Source of the DNA: Oopsacas minuta
Lineage: Eukaryota > Porifera > Hexactinellida > Lyssacinosida > Leucopsacidae
Direction of reading: 5' to 3'
NCBI GenBank assembly: GCA_024704765.1
Contig: JAKMXF010000326.1
Location: 270,697 to 334,696, forward strand
DNA: 64,000 nucleotides
The notes under the pieces are model-generated. The model did not search any database and was not told the DNA's origin. It saw only the letters and a list, made by a program, of their open reading frames with translations. How positions within the stretch are numbered: position 1 is the first letter of the stretch; each line of letters begins with the position of its first letter. Shown piece by piece: positions 35,356 to 45,701 of the stretch. A program made the position numbers and the translations under genes.

Positions 35356-36343
35356 ATATTTACACTTATTAGATTTGACGTGGTTAGGTAAAATAGCTCG
35401 CAAGGCCCTGCAGTAAAGAAAAGGGAAGCTTCAGGTGCACTGGAGGTTACATTATGAAATCTCTAGGCTCTTGCAGGTTTTAACTGATATTTTGAACTAG
35501 GTTTTTGAGTTTTGACCTTCGATATCAATTACTGAGATTTATGTTAAATTTCATCATATTATCTCCCTATGTTCACCAGAGCTGTCAATACTGTGGACTT
35601 AGCCCCTATTCTTTTGCGAATTTAGCCTAGACCCTTATACTATATGGCTAGTGTGATTATTGATAATTGATATTTAGAATATAGAGTTCGAGTTTGTAGA
35701 GTTCATATATAAAATAAAGATGAAAAGTCGGAAAAGAACTAGCAAATAGTTGGCAGTAAACAGAAAATTGTGATTGCTCACATGCATCACTAAATAGATA
35801 CCTGCCTATCTATATAAATATATTTTTTGAAGATAAATACCTCAAGAAATATTGATACTAGATTAAATATTTCTGACCACACGCAAAAACAGACAGGGCA
35901 AGCGTGCTGAATCGATGTAATAGTTGTAAGAATAGGATTGCATTTTTCAGTGACTTTCAACTTCCTAACATCAAATTATATCAATCAAACCCATGTTATT
36001 CATTCTCAATAATTGTTTCTAAATAGCCAGGAGTTGACAGCACGCATTAACAACAATGCATAAATAGATTATGTGTGTATATAAATTTTCCTTAGATTAG
36101 CCTATGGTCTTAATGCATAATCTCGAATAGCAAGCATTATAATGACTTTTTCTGCTGTTAGTCTATACTGATACATTACTTTATATGCAAACAGAGATTT
36201 CTCCATTAAAATGACTGAAATTACAATTAAAGCATCTGGTAATTCAAAATTAAACACAATATGGAAGTAATTTTACTTGCCATCCTCCAAATATAAATGT
36301 AAGAAGTTAAAGCAAATAACAACTTTAATTTGACAATTTACAT
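35356..36343. other. AK7 intron sequence, no feature recognised
   Basis: About 1 kb of A+T-rich sequence without a recognised gene or repeat. Confidence 0.5.
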
Positions 36344-36345
36344 TA

Positions 36346-37647
36346 CAGGGTGACAAATAGGTTAAGTCCCATTGAAAATGTAATATAACTACACCATGAA
36401 GTAAGATATTGACTTGAAATTATGCTACAACTTAGCTAACTAATGAGAGCTTCATAATATATTCAATTGTTCGATATAGCCCCCTTTCGTTCTGATGACA
36501 TCTCTTAGACGCTTAGGGACGGACTTGACAGCGGCACGAAACTTTTCTTGTGGGACTTTTGCCCATTCTCGGGATAAAGAGGTTTGAGAGACTTGAAACT
36601 CTTGTGGAAAGTAGAGGACGCATTTGTCTCCAACATCGACCACAACGAGAACTCCATCGGGTTGAGATCTGGGCTGGAAGGAGGCTATTCCTCCTTGGGG
36701 ATGAAGTAGATTGTTTCATAACCACTGTTGGTTGATTTTCGCTGTGTGGGCTGGCGCACCGTCTTACCGGAATAAAAATGGACGATTATTGAACATGGTC
36801 TAACCTAGGCTTCTCACTACTGGGTCTAAAACGAGCTCCTGATACTTAAAAGCCTAAATTTTTACGACCTGTGGGATAAAAACCAGTGGGGTACGGCCTT
36901 TTGTGGACACCCCCGCCCAACCATCACTGACTGAAGATGCTGAACTCTTTGGACGCATCGTTACTCTTGTGGTATGGAAGATGAAGGAGAGAACAATACT
37001 CGATCGTTTTAACGATTGTATGCCTACTCGACCATGAATAATTTCTCATCCGAGAACAAAATTTCATCAAGGCCAAATGCTGCAAACCGGGCGAGTAAGG
37101 CCTTGCTCTTGGCTAGTATCTTTTCTTTATTCTGTTCCGAAAAAAGTGAACCTTACTCTTTTGTAAGGAAATAAGCCCATATCGCTCTTCACAATTGTTC
37201 GGACCGATTCTCTTGATATATTGAGTCCTATCGGCATTTTTCGCATCGAACGTTGCGGGTTTCGCTGAATCTGACTAAGGATAATCTTTCTACTCTGGAT
37301 AGTGGTCGCGGATGTTGGACGTCCACTTCTCTGCCTGCCTGAGGTACTACTAGTGTCCTTATATCTTTTAATAATACGATATGACAATTTCCTGCGCTAT
37401 TTGGGGAAACTGAGAATGTTCAATATTTCGCTCTGGCTTTCCCTTGCAAATATACATTAACAATTGCCACCCTATTCTTCTGCATTTTGCCTAGAATCTT
37501 TTAGCTTATCAGGATGTATAGATTGCCTTTGAATTCTATTAAATACAGATATTGTTACTTATCTTACACTATTACTGTTCAATCAGCTTCTTGAATAAGG
37601 AACTACACTTCATCAAACATATGGGATAGAACATATTTGTCACCCTG
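36346..37647 (-). mobile_element. DD37D Tc1/mariner element in AK7 intron 1, degenerate
   Basis: The left end is CAGGGTGACAAATAGGTTAA and the complement of the right end is CAGGGTGACAAATATGTTCT. TA flanks lie at 36344-36345 and 37648-37649. It is 1,302 bp, full length, with the transposase on the same strand as AK7. Its right end abuts the dispersed repeat that starts at 37653. Confidence 0.88.
36452..37485 (-). pseudogene. DD37D (maT-like) transposase, broken
   Basis: The relic starts at the ATG at 37485 (MQKNRVAIVNVYLQGKARA) and soon meets a stop. 37387-37127 is the best open piece: it has IIKRYKDTSSTS, the hook SGRPTSAT, and IQRNPQRSMRKM of the second HTH. Further on, shifted frames hold SDEKLFMVE-like, VMVGWAGVST-like and KTVRQPTQRK-type remains of the core. 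The end (RLRDVIRTKGGYIEQ) is in the frame 36643-36452. Several stops and indels rule out function. The hook and tail tie it to the DD37D copies at 27.9 and 41.3 kb. Confidence 0.8.
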
Positions 37648-37652
37648 TATAG

Positions 37653-38325
37653 GAGCATTTGGCTCGTCGCTTCGCAATGAACTCGGCGCATTACGCCTCG
37701 AGGTGTTCATTACCCTACTAATTGACGGCCCCTTTGAGTATTATACTATTGACAATATCATGTTCGAACTCAGGATACTCGATTAAACAAGTACAATCGT
37801 TGAAATTATAATTCTACCTCAATTTGGAAATTTGTTTGCTATATATCCATAAAAACAACAATAAATTTAAATATGTAATACTTGAAAATGCGAAATTCGG
37901 ATTCAGAGTACGTAGTTACCACATCGTAGCATTATAAAGAAAGCCAGTATGTATATTTCGAGATTGAGACATTGTTTTTACTATACATTCAAAAACAACA
38001 ATAAATTTACATATGAGAAACTTGAAAATACCAAATTCTGGTTCAGCGTACTTAGTTGCTCCTGGGTAGCCGTTTAGAGCAAGCCGGTATGTTTATTTTG
38101 AGATTTGGCAAATTTGTTTACTTTATAGTCATAAACTTCCATATGATTAATCTAAAAGTATGAAAATCGGTTTCAACATGTTCGATATATTTAGTGAAGT
38201 TAATTGATTTCTATTTCCTTGATAAACACGATAAATACATAATTATGCGACAATTTCAATATTGCATACAGTAAATCCTTTCCTTGACCACGGACAAACA
38301 AAAAACAGACAGACAACAATTGAGA
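37653..38325. repeat. Dispersed repeat with ~125-bp internal units, copy 1
   Basis: The start (GCATTTGGC, then CTCGAGGTGTTCATTA and AATTGACGGCCCCTTT) and the end (CCTTTCCTTGAC, then CGGACAAAC and CAATTGAG) match the repeat at 48060-50220. Between them, units of about 110-130 bp recur. Each has an AACAACAATAAATTTA-like block, a CGGATTCAG/AGCGTAC block and a CCAGTATG/CCGGTATG block. It is non-coding. The class is not known; a Helitron-like or satellite-bearing element is possible. Confidence 0.65.
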
Positions 38326-39870
38326 ATAAATAATATTCATTAGTCGTCAGATACTTCTGACATGCATATATATGACAATAACGTCAAAATCTTGTCGGCG
38401 TAAATATAAATGATGTGTGTTGATAAAAATGTAAAATATAATTCCAAATAGAGAATACAATATCTACAAGAGCAGATCAGCAACGTGTTCACGAAGAGCA
38501 ATACATTTTCACTAATAAACTATATATAACTCCTGGGCATGACGAATATTTAAATATGCATACGAAATATACCACAAAAGAACTATTTGACTATGTTAGT
38601 TAACATTGTGTCTTGGCTAAATCGATAAATATTTTTCTAATTATGTAGTTATAGCCAAACTGCTCATTAAATAGATAATGAGGTAATTAAATTTTCAATT
38701 GCAGAACTCATCGAACTCAAATGAGATGGAACAATTCTGATACCATAGAATTTTACGGGTGTGTATTACACCAGTATGACGCTTGCGAATTGTTTAGAGC
38801 AGGGGTGCTCAAACTTTTAAACCTACGGGCCACTTAACAAATTAGGCTCCACCTCATGGGCAACAAATCATAGATTGCCTCTGGTTTAGTTCAATCAATT
38901 TTCAAGGTATACTATTTGACTTCATATTGCATTGACAATGATTCTACTTGTAAATTCAAGATATTGGCTTAAATTGCAATCTTATAAATGGATTCAAATT
39001 ATTTGATGTCTCAATTGAACTCATCTTGTTTTCTGGCAAGTGGACAATAGTACTAAACCTAGAAAGGATGGAACATTCTCTGGGATTGAAAGCCTACGAA
39101 TGTGATTTCCATACTTTTTCCTAACCACAAATCAATTCTAAAAATGCAAATTGTGATGTTACTTTGATTCAATTCAAATCTCGGCATAAATGTACGATAT
39201 AAGAAAGAAATTAATGGTTATGAGACAATGAAATTTCAACTTAACATGTAGCCAAAACCAATGGTAATGAGCAGGGAAGCCGATTAGTAAATTGAGTCAC
39301 TAGATGGGGTTAGGACAAAATTTGATGATGGAATGTTGCCATTCATGAGGCATTCCTGTTTTCCTATGGTGCAAATCTGGTAACGACTGATTCTGACTCA
39401 GAAAAAATCAGAGGGTGAATCTTTCAAAAACATTGTATTGGAACCATTGCACACTTTTCAACTTATGCTGGACTATTTCGCGAAAACCAATAAACGTGTT
39501 GGTACAATAACATGTTATGATTGACTCGAAAAAAGAATAAAATGCAATCATTGTTTAAATTCAATTGCGAGAAGATGAACAATGAAGGGAAAAAATATGA
39601 GAACAAAGGAATATTCTCTCCAAAAATACAAAATATGGCGTAGAATTACAGTGATGAACTTAGAGGCACAACTCATATGTCCCAATGATTCAATCATTAA
39701 ATAACCAGATACAGTACCTAACTTCATTTTAGCAGGTAAAAACGTGAGGGGATATCAGGACACAATATATTTCGAAATAAATGCAGTTTGACATCAAATG
39801 GTGGGAAATATACCAAATCAAAAATTGTAGAGTTCACATTTTTGGAAATTTCAGGAATATTATGTTGATA
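38326..39870. other. AK7 intron sequence with a hAT-type end
   Basis: No gene was recognised. At 38801-38850 the string CAGGGGTGCTCAAACTTTTA, followed by ACCTACGGGCCAC, is a typical hAT (Charlie-like) terminal inverted repeat. No matching opposite end was found, so it is a fragment. A similar end lies at 51706. Confidence 0.5.
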
Positions 39871-39905
39871 ATTAGTTTGGAAAATCAAAAGATACTTTGA
39901 AATAC

Positions 39906-40648
39906 CTTGGTTTAGGATGTAACTCGACTAAATTGATAATAATTGAAACGAGGTCTTTGACATGAATTGTTGGCAAAGTGTTTTGTCCGTTTCCGAAAAC
40001 AGGTAGTTGAATACCTTGAAATTCTCCAAGCCATGCCTGCTTAAATAAAAAATGCAAGATACATTCACCACCTCCATAAATCAAACCACAACATAGTACA
40101 TAGGTAGAAAATAAAGATTTTTTTGTCCGACCTAGCTTAGTAACAAGTTTCTCTAAAGCCAGATGATCTTTAAAAGATGGATGTGAACGTCGCATCCTGT
40201 AATCGTCTTCAGTATAAACTCCATCTGGTTCATCGGGGTCAACAGGCCTAGTCTTTGCCCATGTGAGACATGTTGAAATAAGGATGAATGTCTTTGGCTT
40301 TAAAAATTTGTCTAAGTTTTGGTGCAGGGTATTCACAACAAACTCAGCTTCCAAAATTTGATTAATATCATCGCAAATATTATATATAACAACATCCTGC
40401 TCCAAGATTTTAGGAAGAAGTTTGTTGTAGTCTAAAGGTGACTGTGGATCATGAGAAATATTGTCCTCTAGACTAGTACTACAGTGGGTGCCAGAAACTT
40501 GATAAAATAATTCAGGATTATACACCTGGTCTTCGGAGTGCAAGTTAAGAATTTCATCTCGTATCGAGCCAATAGGAGTATGACAAATGCAATCAGCAAG
40601 GATAGAACCAAGATAAGAGTCAATCTGATTGATAAATACTCTAGACAT
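39906..40648 (-). CDS. AK7: Adenylate kinase 7-like, exon 1 (N-terminal region)
   Basis: AK7 is a ciliary/flagellar protein that joins an N-terminal NAD(P)-binding-like Rossmann region to an adenylate kinase domain (AMP + ATP to 2 ADP). This exon starts at the ATG at 40648 (MSRVFINQIDSYLG; AK7 has RVFINLLDSY). It encodes 247 residues: DVVIYNICDD (about 111), FILISTCLTWAKT (about 146), YTEDDYRMRRSHPSF (about 170), FSTYVLCCGLIYGGGE (about 200), QAWLGEFQGIQLPVFGNGQ (about 215) and PTIHVKDL (about 236). All of these are AK7 signatures in family order. The donor is GTATTT after base 39906, splitting a codon completed by exon 2 at 29459. It has no stops or frameshifts. Mammalian AK7 has some extra N-terminal residues, so an upstream start or exon is possible. 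Confidence 0.9.
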
Positions 40649-41145
40649 AAAGCTCTAAAAGTGGAATAGTGTTTAAACTAAGTAATAATAAATTATAAAA
40701 CATATATGCTTAATTCTTAAAACGAAAAATATTGAGAAACATGCTGACTACGGAATGAGGGTATGCTATAGGGTCTGAATGCATTCACACCTCTAACCAT
40801 ATAAGATAAAGAAGAGTGTACATGCTAACAGAGTTTAGTATTCAGTACTGGAATGCTGAGAATACTTCGGGAAAAGAAAGAATATAGGTTGGAAGTGCAG
40901 TATAAGGGGTAAGTATACCCTAGAGACCTGCTATAAGTTCCAGTGGTTCGATCTTTTTGAAAATTTTACACCGTAGCCGGTTCATCGAGTTGAGTCCAAA
41001 AATGCACTAACACTTAAACATATATGTGCATTAGAAAATTTCGATTTTTCAAGTAGCCAAACTATTTCGGGAATTCTCTGAATTTTGTTGGCTATATTCC
41101 TCAAATAGTTTTCGAATTCTGTTCCTAGTCCTTCGAACTGTCTAA
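40649..41145. other. AK7 5' flank
   Basis: No coding sequence, TATA-type promoter or CpG-rich patch could be singled out. The transcription start is not visible. A DD37D element begins 500 bp upstream of the AK7 start codon. Confidence 0.4.
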
Positions 41146-41147
41146 TA

Positions 41148-42459
41148 CTGGGTGTCTAATAAGTTCTGTTATATATCAATTCCCCAAAGATTTCAAATGT
41201 ATCCATTGTAAAGCCATGAAACCTTCTATTTTCTTAGGACTTATGTTCCTAATTACACATTACAAATATCATTCAATATTGCCTCTCTTTTTATGAATTA
41301 CGGAAGTTAGTCTGCCCCGAAACTGATGGACAGCTTTTCGCAGCTCCTCCTGTGGGATTTTCTGCCATTCACTCAACAAACTAACTTTGAGGGACTCCAA
41401 ACTCTTGTGAGATTTCGCACAGGCCCTGCTCTCCAAGTTTGCTCAAACAGAATAATCGAGTAGGTTTAAATCTGGGCTTGATGGTGGCCATTCATCCTTA
41501 CTTATGAAATCGATATTTTGCTCTCGGAACCAACCCTGGGATACTTTTGAAGCATGTGCAGGCGCAGAGTCTTGTTGGTAAGTCTAAGGATGGTTTTGAA
41601 AGAGCTTCTCACCAGCAGACGCAATATCAGGCTCCAAGACCAGCTCTCTGTACGTCTGGGAGTTTATTTTCACTCCTTGGGAGACAAAAATCAGGTTTGT
41701 CCGTGAGTCTGCCGACACACCCGCCCATACCATCAGAGAAAGAGGCTTCTAGACTCTATCAATGTACTTGATGCTATCTGGGATATCCTGACTTCGAGAA
41801 GCAAGTATACGGTCGTTTTGACGATTGCTTGCCTCCTCAACCGTGAACAGCTTCTCATCTGAGAAGAAAATCTGATCTTCAGTCCCAGGAGCGAATCAGG
41901 CTTTTAGTTGTATGCATCTTTCGAGTCGCTTACGACGTATGGAGTCATTAAGATGGTGTACGTTTTTCATCTTATAGGACTTCATTCCTAGGTCCTCTAC
42001 AACCAATTTCCGCATCATTTTGTGATTGACACAGAATTCACGAGACATTTTTCGCATTGAACTCCGGGGATTTCTCAGGATTCGACATCTAACACTATTC
42101 TTCAGGGCTGGTGTGCGAGCGGATCTTGGACGACCAACTCGTTTCCTGTCAGACACACTCCCAGTCTCTATATAGCGTTTTATTGTGCGATAGATCAGCA
42201 TGGGATTGACTTTATCATTTTTTAGCCTTTTTAGAATTTCACTGTTGCTAAACCCAGATTAATGAAAAGTGACAATTTTTGGACGAATTTCTTCTAACAT
42301 GATTTTCTGGTAAATCATCAACTTGAATGATATATACTTGGTATAATTCGAAAGAGCGCCAAAAATGGTACAAGAAAATCTAGAAGATTACTTTATAAGT
42401 ATATTAAGAGCTACTGTCTAAGGCGCGAAAATGTATAACAGAACTTATTAGACACCCTG
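41148..42459 (-). mobile_element. DD37D Tc1/mariner element upstream of AK7, degenerate
   Basis: The left end is CTGGGTGTCTAATAAGTTCT and the complement of the right end is CAGGGTGTCTAATAAGTTCT. TA flanks lie at 41146-41147 and 42460-42461. It is 1,312 bp, full length, transcribed in the same direction as AK7. Confidence 0.88.
41273..42300 (-). pseudogene. DD37D (maT-like) transposase, few lesions
   Basis: It starts at the ATG at 42300 (MLEEIRPKIVTFH) and ends with KKRGNIE before TGA at 41273-41275, so the length of about 342 codons is normal. HTH blocks and the hook (VGRPRSART) lie in the open piece 42201-41896. The core, in the same frame, shows FFSDEKLFTVEE, LMVWAGVS, YQQDSAPAHA and SPDLNLLDYS, with DD37D spacing kept. 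The lesions are point changes: early stops after VTFH and after IQLKA, a stop before KPLSLMVW and one after QNHP. GAPAH has become SAPAH and the NP before the third Asp is NL. It appears to have died by substitutions, not indels. Confidence 0.82.
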
Positions 42460-44580
42460 TAATGACAGTGGAAAAATGGCGACTAAAAGTTCATGAGAAA
42501 TTGAGGGAGAAGAAATACCATAGAGCATAAATATAACTATAATATAGTAAAAAGGAGTAAATATAACCTAAACATAACTATATTATAAGAAAAAATGAAT
42601 AAACGATTCAGTTTAGAATAGAGGGACCTAACTATGAACTGTTGTATCCAGGGCATATCCATATCTTCTACATCCAAATTACCAGCTACAATATCAATAT
42701 GACTAAGACAATAAACATGCAACCAACTATCACAAACATCACAACGAACCCAATTAAATTTAGTATATTAGAAATGCCCTTACCTCTACCCAATACACCA
42801 CTATCGTCATCACCACCACACAACACACATACCTCATCTTTAGAAACAATACCAAAATTGCCCCACTCTTATACTCACTACCTGTTCTTTTCCTTTTACG
42901 TTTAGACTGCTTCATAGAAAATCTCCTCTTGGTGAAATCATGATCAAACTTATACTCTTTATAATAATGGTGTACAATATCTAAACTATTACATAGCCGT
43001 ATAAAAATATTACTTGGGGCTATTCCTAGCTCATGTCTTGCGAAGGGAATTCCAAATTATGTTATGTAGGCTTTCATTTAGATATGACGTCATACCACCC
43101 TCTACTTTATCCAAAAATCAATAGAAAAATATGGGGCCAGGATAGCTAAGACTCGTTCCCTACAATCTTTAGAGAGAGCTCTTGGGTGAGAAGGGATCAG
43201 GTCCCCCAGGGAAACAGCCTTTTAGTATTTACACCAAGAGCTCTCTCCACTCGGACAATACTGATGCATTTCGGAGCAATTCTCGTCAGTGGCAGAAAGA
43301 TGGTAATAATAGCTAATAGTGAATTTCTCAAGTCTGTCAAGCACATATCTGACTTTGGCTTTATAGTATGGCCATACAATGAAGTAATTGTATCTATCAT
43401 ATTATCAGGTAATAAATTCAATGTACCACAGCTAGTGATGTCACTATCATCCCATTTCTCTCTAACAATTGTAGAATCTCTGATGGCCAGATTCCTGTAT
43501 TTTTGGTTTATTAATTTTTTCTGAGGATGAGTTTTTGATGCTGCTAAATCATGCTGCATGAGTGTCTTGTTTACAGTTATGTAATCTTTTTGTTACTCAA
43601 CAAGATGCATTCGTCTCCTCTTCTGGACATGACTAAGGCATTCTTCACGACTTATTCCAGCACCATGTTTCCCATAGATGTCAATTTCTACAAGGACATT
43701 CGACACTTTTGTCATCCCATCAGCTACTGCCGTAGAATATAGCAAACCCTGATCAATAGATTTCTCAAATATCACGGGTGCTAACTTAGACTCTAAAGCA
43801 ACTGAGTTATATTCCCCATAATCCTTGGCCTGGCAAGATTCTTTATGTTGAACTTCCCATAAACGATAATCTTTAACTGACATCTTCTTGTCCTTCAAAG
43901 CCTGTTGTTTGTCTACACAATATCTGCAACCGTTACAAGCGACCTCAAAACTCAGTACCTCGCCAGTTTCGATGGAAATGCCTGCTGCAAAACAGTACTG
44001 TGCAAAGCCTCCCTCGCCTTTGTCAGTTCCTTTCTGGTAAGAACCGTCATAAGAAATTGACACTTTCAATAATTCACCAACTATGGCCCCCTTTATAATA
44101 CGCAATTCTTGGGCTGCACGGTTACAGCTGCGAACAGCAATTTCCATCGAAAACCTTTGATGAATATCTTTGAGTAGAATAGAAAGCTCTATTTGAAATT
44201 GTCAGATGCAAAAAAATTATAGCATTTATAATATCTAACCCACTTTTACCGATAACAAGTCTTCCGCCAAGAATGTGTAGGGCATTATGCGGAAACATTA
44301 TTGTATTTCGCTCTCATTGAAATAGGACTTAGGGAGAGTATAGAATCGGGAAGCAGGCCGACAATGAGAACAGACAATAAAATAATGTCTGATAGAACTC
44401 CAAATTACCCTTCCTACAAAATTTACATAAAGCCAATTGAGATAAACTGTTCTCCAGAATACCAATATCTATGAAGGATTGACCTTCAACCCTTGTAAGC
44501 TTTTTATAGAGAATTTTCTTTACCAATAATATGAATCTCCATTTCTTCATATTCATCATCCACAAAGTTACTAGGAATCA

Positions 44581-44724
44581 TTATCAGATACTGATGATAT
44601 TTTATACGTAGATACCTCCAAAGGAGTCATTGGGGCGTCAGGACTAGGCTCATTATCAGATACAGATGGTATTATATACTAGATAGCTCCAAAGGAGTAA
44701 TTGGAGCATCAGGAATAAGCACAA
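44581..44724. repeat. In-frame tandem duplication of a 72-bp unit
   Basis: 44581-44652 and 44653-44724 are two copies of one unit beginning TTATCAGATACWGATG (W marks the variable base). On the minus strand each encodes 24 residues containing PDAPMTPLEVS (copy nearer 44581) or PDAPITPLELS (other copy). 72 is a multiple of three, so the duplication kept the frame. One copy now has a stop. Confidence 0.9.
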
Positions 44725-45135
44725 TCAACATAGGAATTAAAGTAGAAAGCTCTAACTCTTCAAGCTCTTTACTTATACTAATTTGACTACTCGAAGGTTG
44801 TGGAATTCGCTTTGTAGCAACTACCTTCTTCCGTTTGGTACTACCAAATATATCCTTTTTTCGAACATTCACAACCTCGGCTACACTACTAGTAGTCGCC
44901 ACAAAACTTACAGGATCAGTCGCATTATGAATAAATTCAAAAGTATGAGGAATATTATGTAGGAAATCAGAATCTGGCATACCTTGATCTCCTGGGCCAG
45001 GGTTCATCTCTACACCACCTATTACCAAGAGGACAGCAATAATACATGTTAGAAGATATATGGAAATGTCCGAAACATCCACTAACTGAGGGGTACGGTA
45101 GTCCTGTCTGATCTTCTTAGATCCCCAAGCGCCTA
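44672..45135 (-). CDS. Leader open frame with 2A-like peptide
   Basis: The frame is open from a stop near 45137 to the TAA/TAG at 44672. It has no ATG near its start; a GTG lies at 45082. A hydrophobic run (SIYLLTCIIAVLLVIGG, 45064-45014) leads directly into GGVEMNPGP at about 44993-45019. This closely fits the 2A consensus (D-V/I-E-x-N-P-G-P), except that Gly replaces the usual Asp. 2A peptides cause ribosomes to skip a bond between Gly and Pro, releasing the upstream peptide. The rest is acidic and Ser-rich with one basic patch (GSTKRKKVVATKR). It precedes the Mutator-like transposase pieces on the same strand and the same decay state suggests it was once their N-terminus. It could instead be a scrap of a retroelement ORF. 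Confidence 0.55.
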
Positions 45136-45299
45136 TTGTGGCGGGCTAAGCATCCAAGGATATCATCAAGAAAAAAAAGAAAAATATATAAAATAGCTAA
45201 AGTATATAAGTAAAGTAATAAGTAGAGGTGTAAATTCTTCTTTGGATACACAAGGAATATAATTTGACAATATAAGGAAATGTGAAATGAAACTAAGAA

Positions 45300-45445
45300 T
45301 CAATAAGATTACAACAGCCTAGCGGAAAGTACTAGCTGATAATTCAAATTCTCTCCCAGTCTCGGGCTTGAACCCAGGACCCCACCTATATGAGGGTGGT
45401 TAAGTTGCTAACACAAACCAATAGACCAGGGCAACGTAAACAAAG
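45300..45445 (-). repeat. tRNA-derived SINE-like patch
   Basis: On the minus strand an A-box-like TGGTCTATTGG (about 45419-45430) is followed by a B-box-like GGGTTCAAGCCCG (about 45364-45376), with CCACC...GGTGG able to pair between them. A good 3' acceptor stem is missing, and the sequence runs on into A+T-rich DNA. It therefore resembles a tRNA-derived SINE head or a decayed tRNA rather than a working tRNA gene. Confidence 0.5.
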
Positions 45446-45701
45446 TATTATCACATAAGAATATTTAACAAATGTCAAAAGAACAATAATATGAGGTTTT
45501 GGTGAAAATATGGAAAAATAAAATTTTTGTGACGAATCTAGATCAAAATTCAGAAAAGGAGGTATGTAAAATTTGAAATAGAAGTTAGGAAGTGTCTAAC
45601 GCTGCCAAAAATGCAATAATCCACTAATCGTGAAATTTTCCAGTTTTTCCAAAATTTTGGAAAAAATAGGGTAAACTTACCCCATAAATGCATTAAATAA
45701 C

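Larger units (their letters stand above)
42480..45135 (-). pseudogene. Mutator-like transposase gene, broken
   Basis: The minus strand carries, in order: the 2A-bearing leader (45135-44672); RVEGQSFIDIGIL and CKFCRKGNLEF (44565-44329); the best open piece (44147-43593); and the C-terminal part (43559-42540) with DNMIDTITSLYGHTIK, SHPRALSKDCRERVLA and a lysine/arginine-rich KQSKRKRKR tail. The open piece has VSISYDGSYQKG, GISIETGEVLSFEVACNGC, RYCVDKQQAL, STAVADGMTKV and SREECLSHVQKR. These are hallmarks of the Mutator-like transposase domain seen in many uncharacterised invertebrate proteins: a first acidic residue at SYDGS, a zinc-binding-like C-x2-C...C set and a second acidic residue at ADG. 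Frame changes separate the pieces. Element ends were not found. Confidence 0.75.
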
